Assembly: GCF_001039355.2 (NCBI RefSeq)
Contig: NW_019775971.1
Span: 1 to 31,793 of the forward strand
Length of the DNA stretch: 31,793 nucleotides
Direction of reading: 5' to 3'
Source: Lingula anatina
Taxonomy: Eukaryota; Brachiopoda; Lingulata; Lingulida; Lingulidae
The notes beneath the pieces are model-generated. The model ran no database searches, had not been told where the DNA came from, and saw nothing but the letters and a program-made list of their open reading frames with translations. Shown piece after piece: positions 17,999-28,077 of this stretch. Numbering within the stretch: position 1 is the stretch's first letter; each line of letters begins with the position of its first letter. A program made the position numbers and the translations under genes.

Positions 17999-18256
17999 AC
18001 GAATCTGTTAATAACATCACGAACTGATTACGATTCAACCACGAATCCTGACATTTTCAATTCCTGGCGATTCATGGGATTCGTGGTCTGAATGAAATAG
18101 AGGCATAAACATTTTTGCCACCAATTCTTGTTGGTCAAGAAGTGCAAGAACTGACTACGAATATATGCGAATCTGTTAAGAACTTCACTAACTGATTACG
18201 ATTCAACTACGAATCGTAAAATTTCGTGGGATTCGTGGTCTGTGTGAAATAGGGGC

Positions 18257-18369
18257 ATTAAAGCTTGTAGTAGGCGGGACGGACATTTAAGCCGGATTAT
18301 CTGACAGTAATCTAGTGAGACTCCCCGCGGGGATAGATCGATCTAAAATCTCTGGGAATACAGCCTTAG
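18257..18369 (-). mobile_element. TIR element A, copy 2, second half
   Basis: The segment resumes copy 2 after element B, with AGCTTGTAGTAGGCGGGAC and GGATTATCTGACAGTAATC, and ends AATCTCTGGGAATACAGCCTTAG, the inverted left end of element A. Joined with 12678-12792 it makes one full-length inverted copy. Confidence 0.87.
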
Positions 18370-18384
18370 CCACCCAAGCGCAGT

Positions 18385-18559
18385 CCCAGCGGGCAAATTG
18401 TTGTTTTAACATTGATACATCGTTGAATCATAACGTTGAGTAAACTTTGATTAAACCTCAGATAACAACTTTGTATCAACGTCAGAAAACAATGTTATAT
18501 CACCCCACCCAGCGAGAAATGAGCCTGGATGTGTTTAGCAGTAGGACATGTTTGATGGC
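18385..18559 (+). repeat. Dispersed repeat C, copy 1
   Basis: The segment begins CCCAGCGGGCAA and ends GTTTAGCAGTAGGACATG followed by TTTGATGGC. A second copy with the same ends lies at 28785-29017. Between the ends are several AACGTTG/CAACGTC units (ACGTTGAGTAAACTTTGATT, ATCAACGTCAGAAAACAA). There are no terminal inverted repeats and no coding frame. The class is not determined. Confidence 0.75.
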
Positions 18560-18964
18560 AAAATGCATGTAGGGTATAAATGTAAAATTTTCAAGGTTAA
18601 GATTAATATATATAATTCTTATATATATATATATATATATAACAAAGTCACAGTCACCTCAACCTGTCTATCTATAACAGGTTACCAAGAACTGTTAACT
18701 CCATCATATTTACAGCAATTTATTCATCCTAGTGTTAGCTGACCTTGCAAGTATTTCAGTTTATTGGAATGTATTTCTGAATAACAAGTTAAAGAAATTC
18801 ATTAGTTACCTAACAAAAAAGTTGTACAACTTAACACAAAACAACTTTGATTTTGACGTTAAACCCCTTTTGTTATTTTATTGATAAATTTAGTCACAGT
18901 ATTGATAAACAAAGTAGCACGTTTTCAATAATCAATATTTTAAATTACAATCCATAACTGCAAG
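18560..18964. other. No gene seen; contains a (TA)n run at 18619-18641
   Basis: AT-rich sequence between repeat C and a LINE fragment. The TA run follows repeat C here, as a TA run also does after the copy at 29017. Confidence 0.4.
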
Positions 18965-19259
18965 GTTGTGTCAATATTTTCTGACCACGCCCTACTTGAA
19001 CTTGAACTGTACTGCAAAACTATTTACAACAAACAAGCAAAACCAATTCAGTTGATGCCAAAGCCAACTAAATTCATTTGGGAAAATAATTCTCATTTTA
19101 AATTTGTTGAGGCCCTGGGTGACATGAAAACAAAACAAAATGTTGATTACTTTATTTACAAACTCTCTCTCCTGAAGAGGCATTACCCTTAGTAAATGAA
19201 ATATTCACAACTGCGGCTGAAGGCTCTTAAATCAAGAAAATACACCTCAGTCCAACCTT

Positions 19260-19305
<46 letters not shown>

Positions 19306-19690
19306 AAGGGCAACATGGTACAGCAATGACTTAAAATCTCTGAGGTCCCACTTTAAAAACTTAGCAAAACTTAGGAGCAAGAAACCCTTTGACAATTCAG
19401 TCAATGCATCATACTACCAAACTTTCAATCATTATGAGAGAGGATGTAAAAAAGCCAAAAAAAGAATATAAAAAAGGCCTTCAAAAGTTGCATTCCATGG
19501 AAAATTCATACCCCAAATGTTTCTGAAAAGCAGTGAAAGATTTAAACATGGAGTCAACACTAACTGAATTTATTGAACCAAGTGAATTAAGTTTATGAGT
19601 ATTTTAAAAGTCTTTGTGAGGAAACTGAATCAAGTAAACATAACTTTGTAAAAGGTGTTAATTTCCTGCTTCTATTGTTTGCCCAAGAAT
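18965..19690 (+). pseudogene. LINE ORF2 fragment: end of endonuclease and linker, decayed
   Basis: The first frame reads IFSDHALLELELYC, the SDH motif that closes an APE-type endonuclease. A linker with KFIWENNSHFKFVEALGD follows, then in other frames KSRKYTSVQPSK, WYSNDLKSLRSHFKNLAKL and, after more shifts, pieces resembling the run-up to the reverse transcriptase. At least three frameshifts or stops break it. A run of 43 A sits in the Lys-rich linker. The reverse transcriptase itself is missing. A C-terminal piece on the same strand at 22470-23590 may be the other end of this copy. Confidence 0.7.
19261..19303 (+). repeat. A43 homopolymer inside a LINE coding remnant
   Basis: Forty-three uninterrupted A, flanked by coding-like sequence on both sides, so it is not a 3' poly(A) tail of this fragment. 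Length is likely to be uncertain in the assembly. Confidence 0.9.
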
Positions 19691-19940
19691 CATTATGACA
19701 AAATTGTAGGGTTGCCAGATCACTCGCGCTTCATTCAATTCTCCACATCTGCCCTGCAGCCTGGGATGAGTGATACTTGACTGACCTTTGTTTACATCTG
19801 GAGATTCTCTCTATAATTCGATCAGTGTGCATAAATTATGATATTTTCCATCTGGAAAAATACGTGATAATGTAACGATTCTTATTTTACGGATACATAA
19901 TTACAAAAATTAATTCCTGATATAATACTCCCTATTTCAG

Positions 19941-20025
19941 CGCCTATTCCTGGCTGCGTTAATTATGGGGGGTTGGAAAGTAATCCGTTAGGACGCGGGA
20001 GTGATGATTGCTACTCTTACCAACG
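19941..20025 (+). other. Exon-like segment, unit 1 of the tandem duplication
   Basis: Eighty-five bases lie between CCCTATTTCAG and CAACG|GTACAA and are open in one frame, encoding IPGCVNYGGLESNPLGRG and SDDCYSYQ. Two Cys and a GG pair give it a small-domain look, but I do not recognise it. The other unit keeps the same length and both splice-like ends. No neighbouring exon was found, so a real gene is not established. Confidence 0.25.
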
Positions 20026-20536
20026 GTACAACGGTCAACTAAACTCAGCCACCTGAATCAGAATCACCAACAAAATACAAATTGGACTACATCTGCCCTC
20101 TTGTTAAAACATCTTATATAAAAAAGGCGATGACGGTCAAAACATACGTGCTTCGTGGTTTATTAAATGTTCATCGTATTTTTTCGTTCATTATTCGTAT
20201 GAGTTAAGCAGCTTCACCTCCGTGACAACCTTTTTGTTTTTTTAAACCATTGTTAGATAAACCATGGGTTTCACTCCAGATTTCACGATCGAGCAAGTGA
20301 TCATGAGGAGAGTGTAGCATGCTATAGTAAACTACCCCAAATATATACCCAGCACCTCCAGGGTTTCACGATCGAGCAAGTGATCATGAGTAGAAAGTGT
20401 AGCAGATAACTTCATTAATGGTTGTCATAATTGGTGGTTGCCTTGGGTAAATGGGTTACATGATTAAATAATACAGATACATGATAACATAAGATTAATA
20501 CTAAAATTTTCCCTGATACAAAATCCTCTATTTCAG

Positions 20537-20621
20537 CGCTTATTCCTGACTGCGTTAATTTCGGGGGCTTAGAAAGTAATCTGTGAGGACGCAGGAGCAA
20601 TGATTGCTACTCTTACCAACG
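20537..20621 (+). pseudogene. Exon-like segment, unit 2, with a stop codon
   Basis: The counterpart of 19941-20025 has the same 85-bp length, a CTATTTCAG acceptor-like end and a CAACG|GTAAAT donor-like end. It is open for IPDCVNFGGLESN and then has TGA in the frame used by unit 1. If the first unit is an exon, this copy is dead. Confidence 0.22.
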
Positions 20622-21319
20622 GTAAATCACCGATTTACTTGACTCCGCTACTTCGAGCAAAATCAATACCAAAAGACAAATTAGATTACGTTCGTCCTCA
20701 TATTAAAACAAATAATGTAAAAATGTGATGTCGGTCAAAGAAGAGGCCTAGGCTACGTGCTTCATGGTTTATTAGATATTCATCGTATTTTTTTAGTTCA
20801 TTATTAAAGCTTCACCTCGCGAGACTCTTTTTATATATTTAAAACACAGCACTCCACGGGTTTCGCGATCATGAAGAAAGGGAGTGTAGCAAAGAAAATC
20901 ATTAATGGTCGTAATAATTGGTGGTTGCATTGTAGGCCTAACCTTGTTCAATTTAGTCGACAGACTAAGCTAGAAGAAAGAACAGATCATTATCGCCTCT
21001 CTTTACTTAGGAACAATAACTTTGGCTAGTGGCAGCATTTATAAGTTCTGTTATTTGGAAACTTTCCGATCCTTTGTCTGGGACTGTCGTCCAACGCCGT
21101 ATAAATGACGTCCGAGAAAGGGCGATAACGACAGAGACGTCCTCGAACAGTTTTTGACTCAGTGAAAATAAAAAAAAATCCGTTAAGAAGTAGCCTATTA
21201 ATGTCCTGGCATATATCTTTTCGATGGCTCAGAGAGTTCTAGAATGAATGACAAGAAACGGCATTGAGGTTAATAATAGACTAAAAACTGTCAGAGTGTA
21301 GGCCTGTCTTACTTCGTTC

Positions 21320-21540
21320 CTAACGGTCTATTCCCACAACTTTAGATCGATCTATCACCGCGGGAGTCTCACTAGATTACTGTCAGATAATCCCCCTTAA
21401 GTGTCCGTCCCCGCCTACTACAAGCTGTAATGGGTAATTAACTTTCGTGTCCGCCCGGCTGACAGCTATTTAGCGTGAACCCCCAGGGAGTTGGGTCGAT
21501 CTAAAGTAGGTCGATCTAATCTATGGCAATAGGGTGTAAG
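21320..21540 (+). mobile_element. TIR element A, copy 3
   Basis: A full-length copy with the same orientation as copy 1 and the same interior blocks (GTCTCACTAGATTACTGTCA, CTGACAGCTATTTAGCG). The ends are more diverged: CTAACGGTCTATTCCCACA on the left, and the inverted right end is CTTACACCCTATTGCCATAG. Confidence 0.87.
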
Positions 21541-22114
21541 ACCATCTTGTGATACGCGTCTTGCTACACTACAATAGAGGGAGTAGCACGTAGCAGTGGA
21601 TGATTTAATACAGGGATACCATCGATAGTATATCAATAGAAAATCGCGATCCTCAAATGTGTTTTAATTCATTAAATATAAACGGTATAGTTGTTTTGGC
21701 CTATCAGTTGGAAACACGTGGTTCGTCTACAATTGCAAATGGCGGAGGTGTCATGGTAGTTATTGTCGTAAAATTAGCTGGATACGTGCACGTGAGAAAA
21801 TTATTCATTAAATTTTGTTTTATTAGCGTCAGCTTAATCTGGTAAAATGCAAGACTAAAAAATCATAGGTAGAACCTTATGACCCACTGTAGAATGATGC
21901 CTTATAACAGGGGCCTACATCAACGACGTAGTTTATCGGCAGATAAACGTGTTTCCATTCTCGGCTGACTGAGGAAAGGTTTGAGAGAGCATTTAAAGAA
22001 GAGGCGGGCTAACCAATAGTGAGTAGGAAGTGTGCTGCAATCAAGACGAACAATACCGATCATAAGTGGACAGCCAATAACCCCTAATTAAGCCCGGGTT
22101 ACGCGCTGCTGTAT
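21541..22114. other. No gene seen in the large intron
   Basis: No coding signal, repeat boundary or splice pattern consistent with the host gene was recognised. Confidence 0.4.
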
Positions 22115-22270
22115 TGACTCCTTGCTGGGGAGCGGTAGCAGCCTCCTACTGCTGTGAGTAATCACGCATTGTCTTCTAAATTGCGGCTTAGTTGACTCCT
22201 TGCTGGGAAGGGGTAGCGGCCTCCTACTGCTGTGCGTAATCACACATTGTCTTCTAACTTGCGGCTACAG
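22115..22270 (+). repeat. Tandem duplication, two 78-bp units
   Basis: TGACTCCTTGCTGGG begins at 22115 and at 22193. The units continue identically or nearly so through GCCTCCTACTGCTGTG, GTAATCAC and CATTGTCTTCTAA..TTGCGGCT. Confidence 0.9.
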
Positions 22271-22469
22271 GTCAGTTGCATTGTATTAATAAAGTAATAC
22301 CTATTCGTAAGGAAGGGGGCGGATGGTAATCTTACGAGAATTAAATTAGTTATCGATCTAACGCGTACCAGTAGTCTTGTTTTTTAATAGCTATACGGTA
22401 CATGTGATAAATAGTTACAAGTTGCTGACACCTTATTTTCCACCGGCAGTCCACACTCTCAGACCAGCT

Positions 22470-23108
22470 TGTACGTCATGGTCAGAGGGGATCCGAAAAC
22501 TCCTTTTCACATTTGGTCTTGGGGATATGTGGCTTAGCCAGTCACCTCCAAAAAACTTCACCACAATTTTCAAACAAAGACAAACTGACCACTTTACCAA
22601 AATATGCACTACTGTCTCTCTTCCCTTTACTTAACCAAAAGTGTGAAAGGGCAACTTATGCTGATAAAATAACAAATTACGACACTTTGTCAACCCTTGC
22701 TAAACTACGTCTTAGTGACCATAAACTCCACATCGAAACTGGGCGGCACACGAGGCCAAAAACTGAAAGGTGCGACAGAATATGTCGCCTGTGCACCCAA
22801 AGGGTAATTGAAGATGAATAACATTTTATATTCCAATGCCCAATGTACAAAACAGATCGAGTCATCCTCTTTAATAAAACCTCAATCCTAAAAGCTGCTA
22901 CAAGGTCACCAGCCAGTCAATTATGCCATGAATTTAACAGTGCCAGCAAAGATACTTTAGTATCCCTCTCCAACTTTAAAATAAAATCATTCAAGAAAAG
23001 AAATGAAGTGGTTGCTCTGCTTGGTAACTCTTAGCACATCCCTTAAAATGTCAGTGTAGTTCCCACTGTTGTGAGAAGTGACTTGACAGTGGGACTGAAC
23101 AAGGCACA

Positions 23109-23146
<38 letters not shown>

Positions 23147-23590
23147 AACTTATTTACCTATATGTACTTTGTAATTTTCAATAATTGTAATTATATATAT
23201 AATCAAACTGGCTTTAAAAAGCCATTTAAACAGCTATGTAACTGTAGTTCTTCCTCCCTTTAAGTTTGAACATATCCCCTTGTGTAACATATGCTTGTAC
23301 CTATATGTTTATAGTACGTTTATGGTAAATTAATAATAACACCAAGGTTTATCTGACTGCTTAGAGAGAATATTTTATGAGTAAATTTACTAGTACGTAT
23401 GTTCATTATATAAAGATTATTTTAATTTTTCATTCACTAACGTCTAGACAACATAATTACCAATTAGAGAAATGGTAATGCACCAATAGGGAGTATTGCA
23501 TTGTATCGTCATTAATATATCATATTGTACAAGGTCATGACAATCTATGTACCAGTACAGAAATAAATTGAAACAAATAATAATAATAAT
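22470..23590 (+). pseudogene. LINE ORF2 C-terminal fragment and 3' UTR, frameshifted
   Basis: The first frame gives SWSEGIRKLLFTFGLGDMWL, aligning with NWVTKVKQIIYMYGFGYAW of the fragment at 1727. After a frameshift near 22630 comes LAKLRLSDHKLHIETGRH, then RICRLC, VIEDE, a stop codon, and HFIFQCPMY in the same frame, the LINE C-terminal Cys/His cluster. Reading ends at a stop near 23033. The 3' UTR holds an (AT)n(GT)n microsatellite (23108-23146) and ends AATAAATTGAAACAAATAAT plus AAT repeats, a typical LINE tail. Confidence 0.75.
23108..23146. repeat. (AT)n(GT)n compound microsatellite
   Basis: About eight AT units followed by about eleven GT units. Confidence 0.9.
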
Positions 23591-25326
23591 GTTATTAACG
23601 TCACACGTTAAAAAAAATAAAACCCACCCTACTTAGGGTTATGAGAGACTAAAACCTGTGATACTACATTAAAAATTATCAATTATCAATAAAACACACA
23701 AAAAAGGATATTACAATCAAAACTTTTCAAACCCTCTTTTTGTTGTCATGCAAGAAGTCGTGAAAGTTCTTGAATTCTTTGAAAGTAGAAACCCCGTGTA
23801 AAACTTAACAGCCTTTACTTCCTTTTCCATAATTTCTTGCTTAAAGTCTTTCTTTCTTTTAAGGCCCCTATTCTTTCTTCAGATCTTTATAATGTTTTTT
23901 TTTCGCGCATTGTTTACCCCTGAGTTCTATTTGCCGTTACTTCGTTAGATCCGTTGATTAACTTAGCATTTTTGTTTTTTATTTAAGCACCGTTGATCTC
24001 CTTATATTACATGTTTTCTTCCCGCCTTCGAAAAGTCCGGCGCACTCACCACTAACGAAGGGAATTTAATGCAACGCACGGCGAAAATAGTGCCTTTTTG
24101 AGTCAGTTTTGCTTCACACTTGCCTCACAAGTTTATGGTGACGTACTGACGGCGTACGGCAGTTTTGCTTCCTGTTCTCCTCTTCTTTCTCCTTCATCCT
24201 CCTTTCTTGTTTTACTATGTAAGCTTCTTTCTCTTGCCTTTTGGAGGCATATTAGCAACTAAATTGAGCAAAATTTTGAAATATTTGAAAGTTGTTGTAC
24301 ACGTTACACAGTCGACGTTCATTGTAAAGACACAAGCGAGCGTCGTGAGTACGCCTTTTATACACCAGGCGCAGGGGTGACGCACGTGCGACGCATTCCC
24401 GGTGTGCTATCGACTTTGTGAGGGCGTGCGCCTTACTCAAAGGGCACTTGCTCCTTATTGCTTGCGACGTGCGTCTTGCAAAACGCGCATCTCTGTTTCT
24501 AACTCCGTTCGAGGTCAGCAAGTCACGCTTGCGGCTTCGCTGTTCGCAGGCTATTCGTAGAATTTTTTGGACATGTCCAACATCTTCCGTACGTTTTTAC
24601 GGGCTCTCTGCGAACTCGAAATTTTGTAAGAAGTACTTTCGTGGGACGTGAAATTCTGCGCAAGTTTTGGACGAAAACAGCCCTTAAGAGCCCGTGCGAC
24701 CGGTAGTGACCGAGGCTTTACTGTCATTGTAGCAGCGGGACAAAGAGCACGTAAACGCAGGCGTGCTTTTCAGCGCCGCTGTAAGTGTTCTGACATAGCA
24801 AGGACTCACTTACCCACAATGCAATTTCCATTTGCGGAAAAAGATGAAAAAGGACTAGTACTATAAAGGGTCAATTAAAGGACAATGTTCATGTAAAAAT
24901 CCATTTCTCGAATTTTGAAGATACAGCACTCAATCTATACACTAGAGGTATGTTTTAATCGATCCCCGCCATTTAAAAATTATAAAAACAATCTATTAGT
25001 AGAAAAAAAAGCGTTTTAGTAAACCTCACCTCAATATGCAAAAATGAATGCTGCCAAAATAATACTGATAGATACAAGTGAATAGTAAATGAATGAATGA
25101 ATGAATGAATGAATGAATGAATGACAGAATCTAGAAACATATATGCATTTATTGACGAATATATGCATGTGCATACTTGTGTAAAGATTAAATATTGTAA
25201 TATTGTTCGTTTTACAACATGTATATCATAATATATATAATGGCATAAAAGCAGAGGATTGGTAGTACATATAATTGCCCAACTATTCGATAATAAACAG
25301 TGAGTTGCTTGATTGATATCTCCTAC
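23591..25326. other. No gene seen; includes a CpG-rich patch at about 24020-24810
   Basis: The stretch 24020-24810 is richer in G+C and in CpG than its surroundings (GCACGTGCGACGC, GACGTGCGTCTTGC, AAAACGCGCATC). Open frames on both strands there have no recognisable features. The rest is AT-rich. An (AATG)n microsatellite occupies 25088-25124. This is the donor-side end of the large intron, where the missing P-loop exon would be sought first. Confidence 0.4.
25088..25124. repeat. (AATG)n microsatellite
   Basis: About nine tandem AATG units. Confidence 0.9.
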
Positions 25327-25543
25327 CTGCTACAAGTATTGGGCAGTTGCCAGTTTCGAGCATTGTGATCCTTTTACGCACGGTTGTGTCTGCGCTCTCA
25401 GATACAACATTCTCAGCTTCCAGTCTCTTTAAGATGCTCAAGTCAAGTAATGGTAGGGACTCCTTAATGGTTTTAAAGATCGACTGAAGTTCATTTCTTC
25501 TTTGCGTATCATTCTCTCGTAGTTCAGCGAAAACATCAGCAGC
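25327..25543 (-). CDS. Exon: helical region ending at the GTPase P-loop strand
   Basis: The acceptor is TATATCTTTAG|GCT and the donor GTAGCAG|GTAGGAG. The exon starts in phase 0, continuing the previous exon, and leaves one base. It encodes 72 residues: AADVFAELRENDTQRRNELQ (helix), then LDLSILKRLEAE, and finally RKRITMLETGNCPILVAG. In dynamin-like GTPases of this type CPI.VAG is followed directly by the P-loop ET.AGKS, so the next exon should start with it. The terminal G base is the first base of the codon at the exon boundary, which fits a Gly. Confidence 0.85.
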
Positions 25544-25547
25544 CTAA

Positions 25548-25549
<2 letters not shown>

Positions 25550-25630
<81 letters not shown>
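25550..25630. repeat. (TA)n microsatellite at a 3' splice site
   Basis: About 80 bp of pure TA, ending only about 6 bases from the acceptor AG of the exon starting at 25543 (minus strand). It takes the place of the usual polypyrimidine tract. Confidence 0.92.
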
Positions 25631-25631
<1 letters not shown>

Positions 25632-25632
<1 letters not shown>

Positions 25633-28077
25633 GAAAATAAATAAATAAATGAACAAACACGAGACGTGTGTGTGAACCCTAACTCTCAGTTTCACGGCCT
25701 TAACTTGTGCCGTCACAGCGGTGCGGTGGCTTCGGGAAAAAAGGCATCAAATTTTGCATGTGGGTACCTTTTGACATACTTACACAAATAAGAGCCGTAG
25801 CCCACAGAAATATTTTTCCGTTTGGTAAAAAATCCAAAATATCCGCCATTTTGTGGATTTCTATAGAAATATGTGTGTACCAATCAAGTAAGGTAGCATT
25901 AAGTTATCACCTACTGGGTAATCAATGTACATTATAATGTAAAATAACAATTTTTGCAACATACATGTAGCCCTGTATATAGATTTGCACAATTTTCATA
26001 ACTTATTAGTGTAACAATCTTGACATTTTCTGTTGGTGATACCATGTTTCAGACCAGTTGAAATATTTCAGAGTAGTTGAAATGTAAAAATTAAATAAAA
26101 TATAACAATGTGGTTAAATATAAAGTGTCTTTCATTTGTTATTTTCATATTTTAATGAAAGGAATACCCTCATCAGTTGGCCTCATGTAATAAAAAAGTT
26201 TATTGACAATGAAACAAAAACGTTAAAATTATTTGTATCAGCACCATGGTAAGTGCCAAGAAAATTTATTTCCATTGTCCCCAATCCTTAGTTGCTCTAC
26301 TGTGTGAGGGAAAAACTAAAACGAGACTGAAGCGCATGAGAAAGCACTAAGTCAAAGTGAGGCTAATATACGGATATTGTAAGTACGATTTGCCGTGAAT
26401 TGATTTGTGCCATTCACAACTTAAGGCACTGCTTGACAGAAATACATTGACAGAAAGCTGAATAAATTTGCCACAACTTGCTGTACTTAAAAGTTGTGCG
26501 GAGGTACAGGGTACAAAGGATAAGAGTTAAAGATGAACTTCCGTTATAGCTTTCGTAAATTTTCGATTTCAAACTAATCTTTTATTGGGAAAATAGGCTC
26601 TGGATCAACTCGTGATGCATCTCAAATTATTTGAAATTTATTTTTCAATATGTCAATGTATATAATGGAACCCTGAGTACGTTCATAGCTGAGATATACA
26701 CAGTTTCTGACGCTATAAATCTTCCAAATTTTGGCCGATTCAAAAGTGTAAGACTTCCGGGTTTTCTAAAAGCCACGTGCGGCAGATTGGTGGCTCCAGG
26801 GCTGTACTGTATGTTGCCAATTCATTATATGTTTACAGAAACTACTGAATAAATTTAATGAAACTTATATATACTTTTCAATGTAGTCATCAGCTAATCA
26901 AGGTCACCGGAAAGGGGGTCAACATTTGCATATTTTTTCTACACGTTTCAAATGCTTTGGCAGGATCTCGATACTTTTTGATACATGTTGTACACCATAT
27001 CATTTGTAGCATTTGAAAGGGACTTTAAGTGATGTAGGAGACATATTTTTTCTCTGCCACATGTATGCAATAGAGGCATAATAAACTTAGTCAAAGAATC
27101 GCCGATAAAAATGGCAATTTTTAGTTACACCTTCCCGAAAAACACCACAGGGTTTGATAACATCAAACATTATACATCAGCTGAAAGACAATTTTCTTCC
27201 AAACAAAACCACACCAATTAAAATTGGTGTTTCGGTATAATTTCAATTATTCACTGACTAAACATGTATCTTCATCATAAAAAGTCACAAATTCAGATAC
27301 TGAAATTTAACCGTGTCTTAATTTATTAAGTTTGAGTAACACCTCAAGTGCTTTACAATGTATATCGCCAATACGCTTATTTACTTGACTTTCTCACAAC
27401 ACTAGTAGTTCTTTCACGTTCTTTAAAAATAGCAGTGTTCGTTTTAATTTGAAAATTCGGACACCATACCAAACTGCCAAGTTACGTATTATTCTCATGT
27501 AAATCGTTTACTTTAGGAATCTAACATGAAATACTTGCTGTCAAAAAAAAAAAAAAAAAAAAATTAAACATGAAACAAAAACATCAAATTCCTGCAGATA
27601 ACACTCTCTCCTCGACTTTTGATCAAATGCGCGTGCGTACAACTTTCCGCAGCGAGTTACAGCAGGTCGGAGGCAGTTGTAAATTTAAGTGCATATTTAC
27701 AAGAAATTGTAACTTACAAAACTTCGAGAATACCAACTCACGTGAACAAGAATTTACAAGTTACAACTTTTCCAGAATAGTGCCCCAGTTCTTTTATGAA
27801 GAGCATCACAGATTATGATACTTACGGGTGTGGCAAATGAGATATAGTTGTATTTCGTTACAATGAATCTGGTTGTTTTCGTGTTATTCTAGTATTAATT
27901 TTGAAATTGTATGGTTATATGACAGAATTAAGGCACTGATATGTCAAAATAACGTGTGAATGGTTATGCTGCTTAGAAGAACAGAAAACGTACACGTGTA
28001 TGCAAGTTTTCAAAACAAACGTGTAAATGTGAGTATGTATACAAGGATTTGAATAAGAAGAAAGACATAGACTATAC
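25632..28077. other. Intron between the first two recognised exons; no gene seen
   Basis: This 2.5-kb stretch is AT-rich. The + strand frames at 25707-25937, 26631-26852 and 27570-27818 show no domain or splice pattern. An A20 run lies at 27543-27562. No mobile-element boundary was recognised. Confidence 0.45.

Larger units (their letters stand above)
12793..18256. mobile_element. TIR element B, interrupted by a LINE
   Basis: The left end GGCCCTATTTCACACAGACC and the inverted right end GCCCCTATTTCACACAGACC are terminal inverted repeats that continue with CACGAATC-rich sequence. The left arm is 12793-13177 and the right arm 17999-18256. The left arm contains a ~100-bp tandem duplication (about 12850-13050). 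The right arm contains two successive copies of the inverted terminal region (about 18010-18108 and 18130-18256). Without the LINE the element would be about 650 bp and non-coding. Flanking TAAA(G) on the left and ATTAAAG on the right suggest a blurred target duplication. Confidence 0.8.
19860..20940 (+). repeat. Tandem duplication with two diverged units of about 480-600 bp
   Basis: Matching blocks recur in the same order: TTTCAGCGC..ATTCCTG (19935 and 20531), TTGCTACTCTTACCAACGGT (about 20008 and 20604), ACGTGCTTC.TGGTTTATTA and TTCATCGTATTTTTT, CTTCACCTC, GTTTCACGATC or GTTTCGCGATC, and AATTGGTGGTTGC (20430 and 20917). The second unit is about 110 bp shorter. The first has its own internal repeat, TTTCACGATCGAGCAAGTGA at 20280 and 20366. 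Each unit holds an 85-bp exon-like segment. Confidence 0.8.

Noticed and set aside
19196-19471. 91-codon frame with a long poly-lysine run
   Set aside because: The lysines come from the A43 run within a decayed LINE; it is not a separate gene.
5499-22270. Direct repeats considered as a CRISPR-like array
   Set aside because: The repeats are tandem duplications without spacers, in animal DNA.
24252-24521. VDSTPG in a minus-strand frame, considered as a G3 motif of the missing GTPase exon
   Set aside because: Spacing and surrounding residues do not fit the family (no hydrophobic strand before it, no P-loop upstream), and the patch is CpG-rich non-coding sequence.
25438-25716. 92-codon minus-strand frame with alternating Ile-Tyr
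   Set aside because: It is a wrong-frame reading through the (TA)n repeat into the real exon, whose correct frame starts at 25543.
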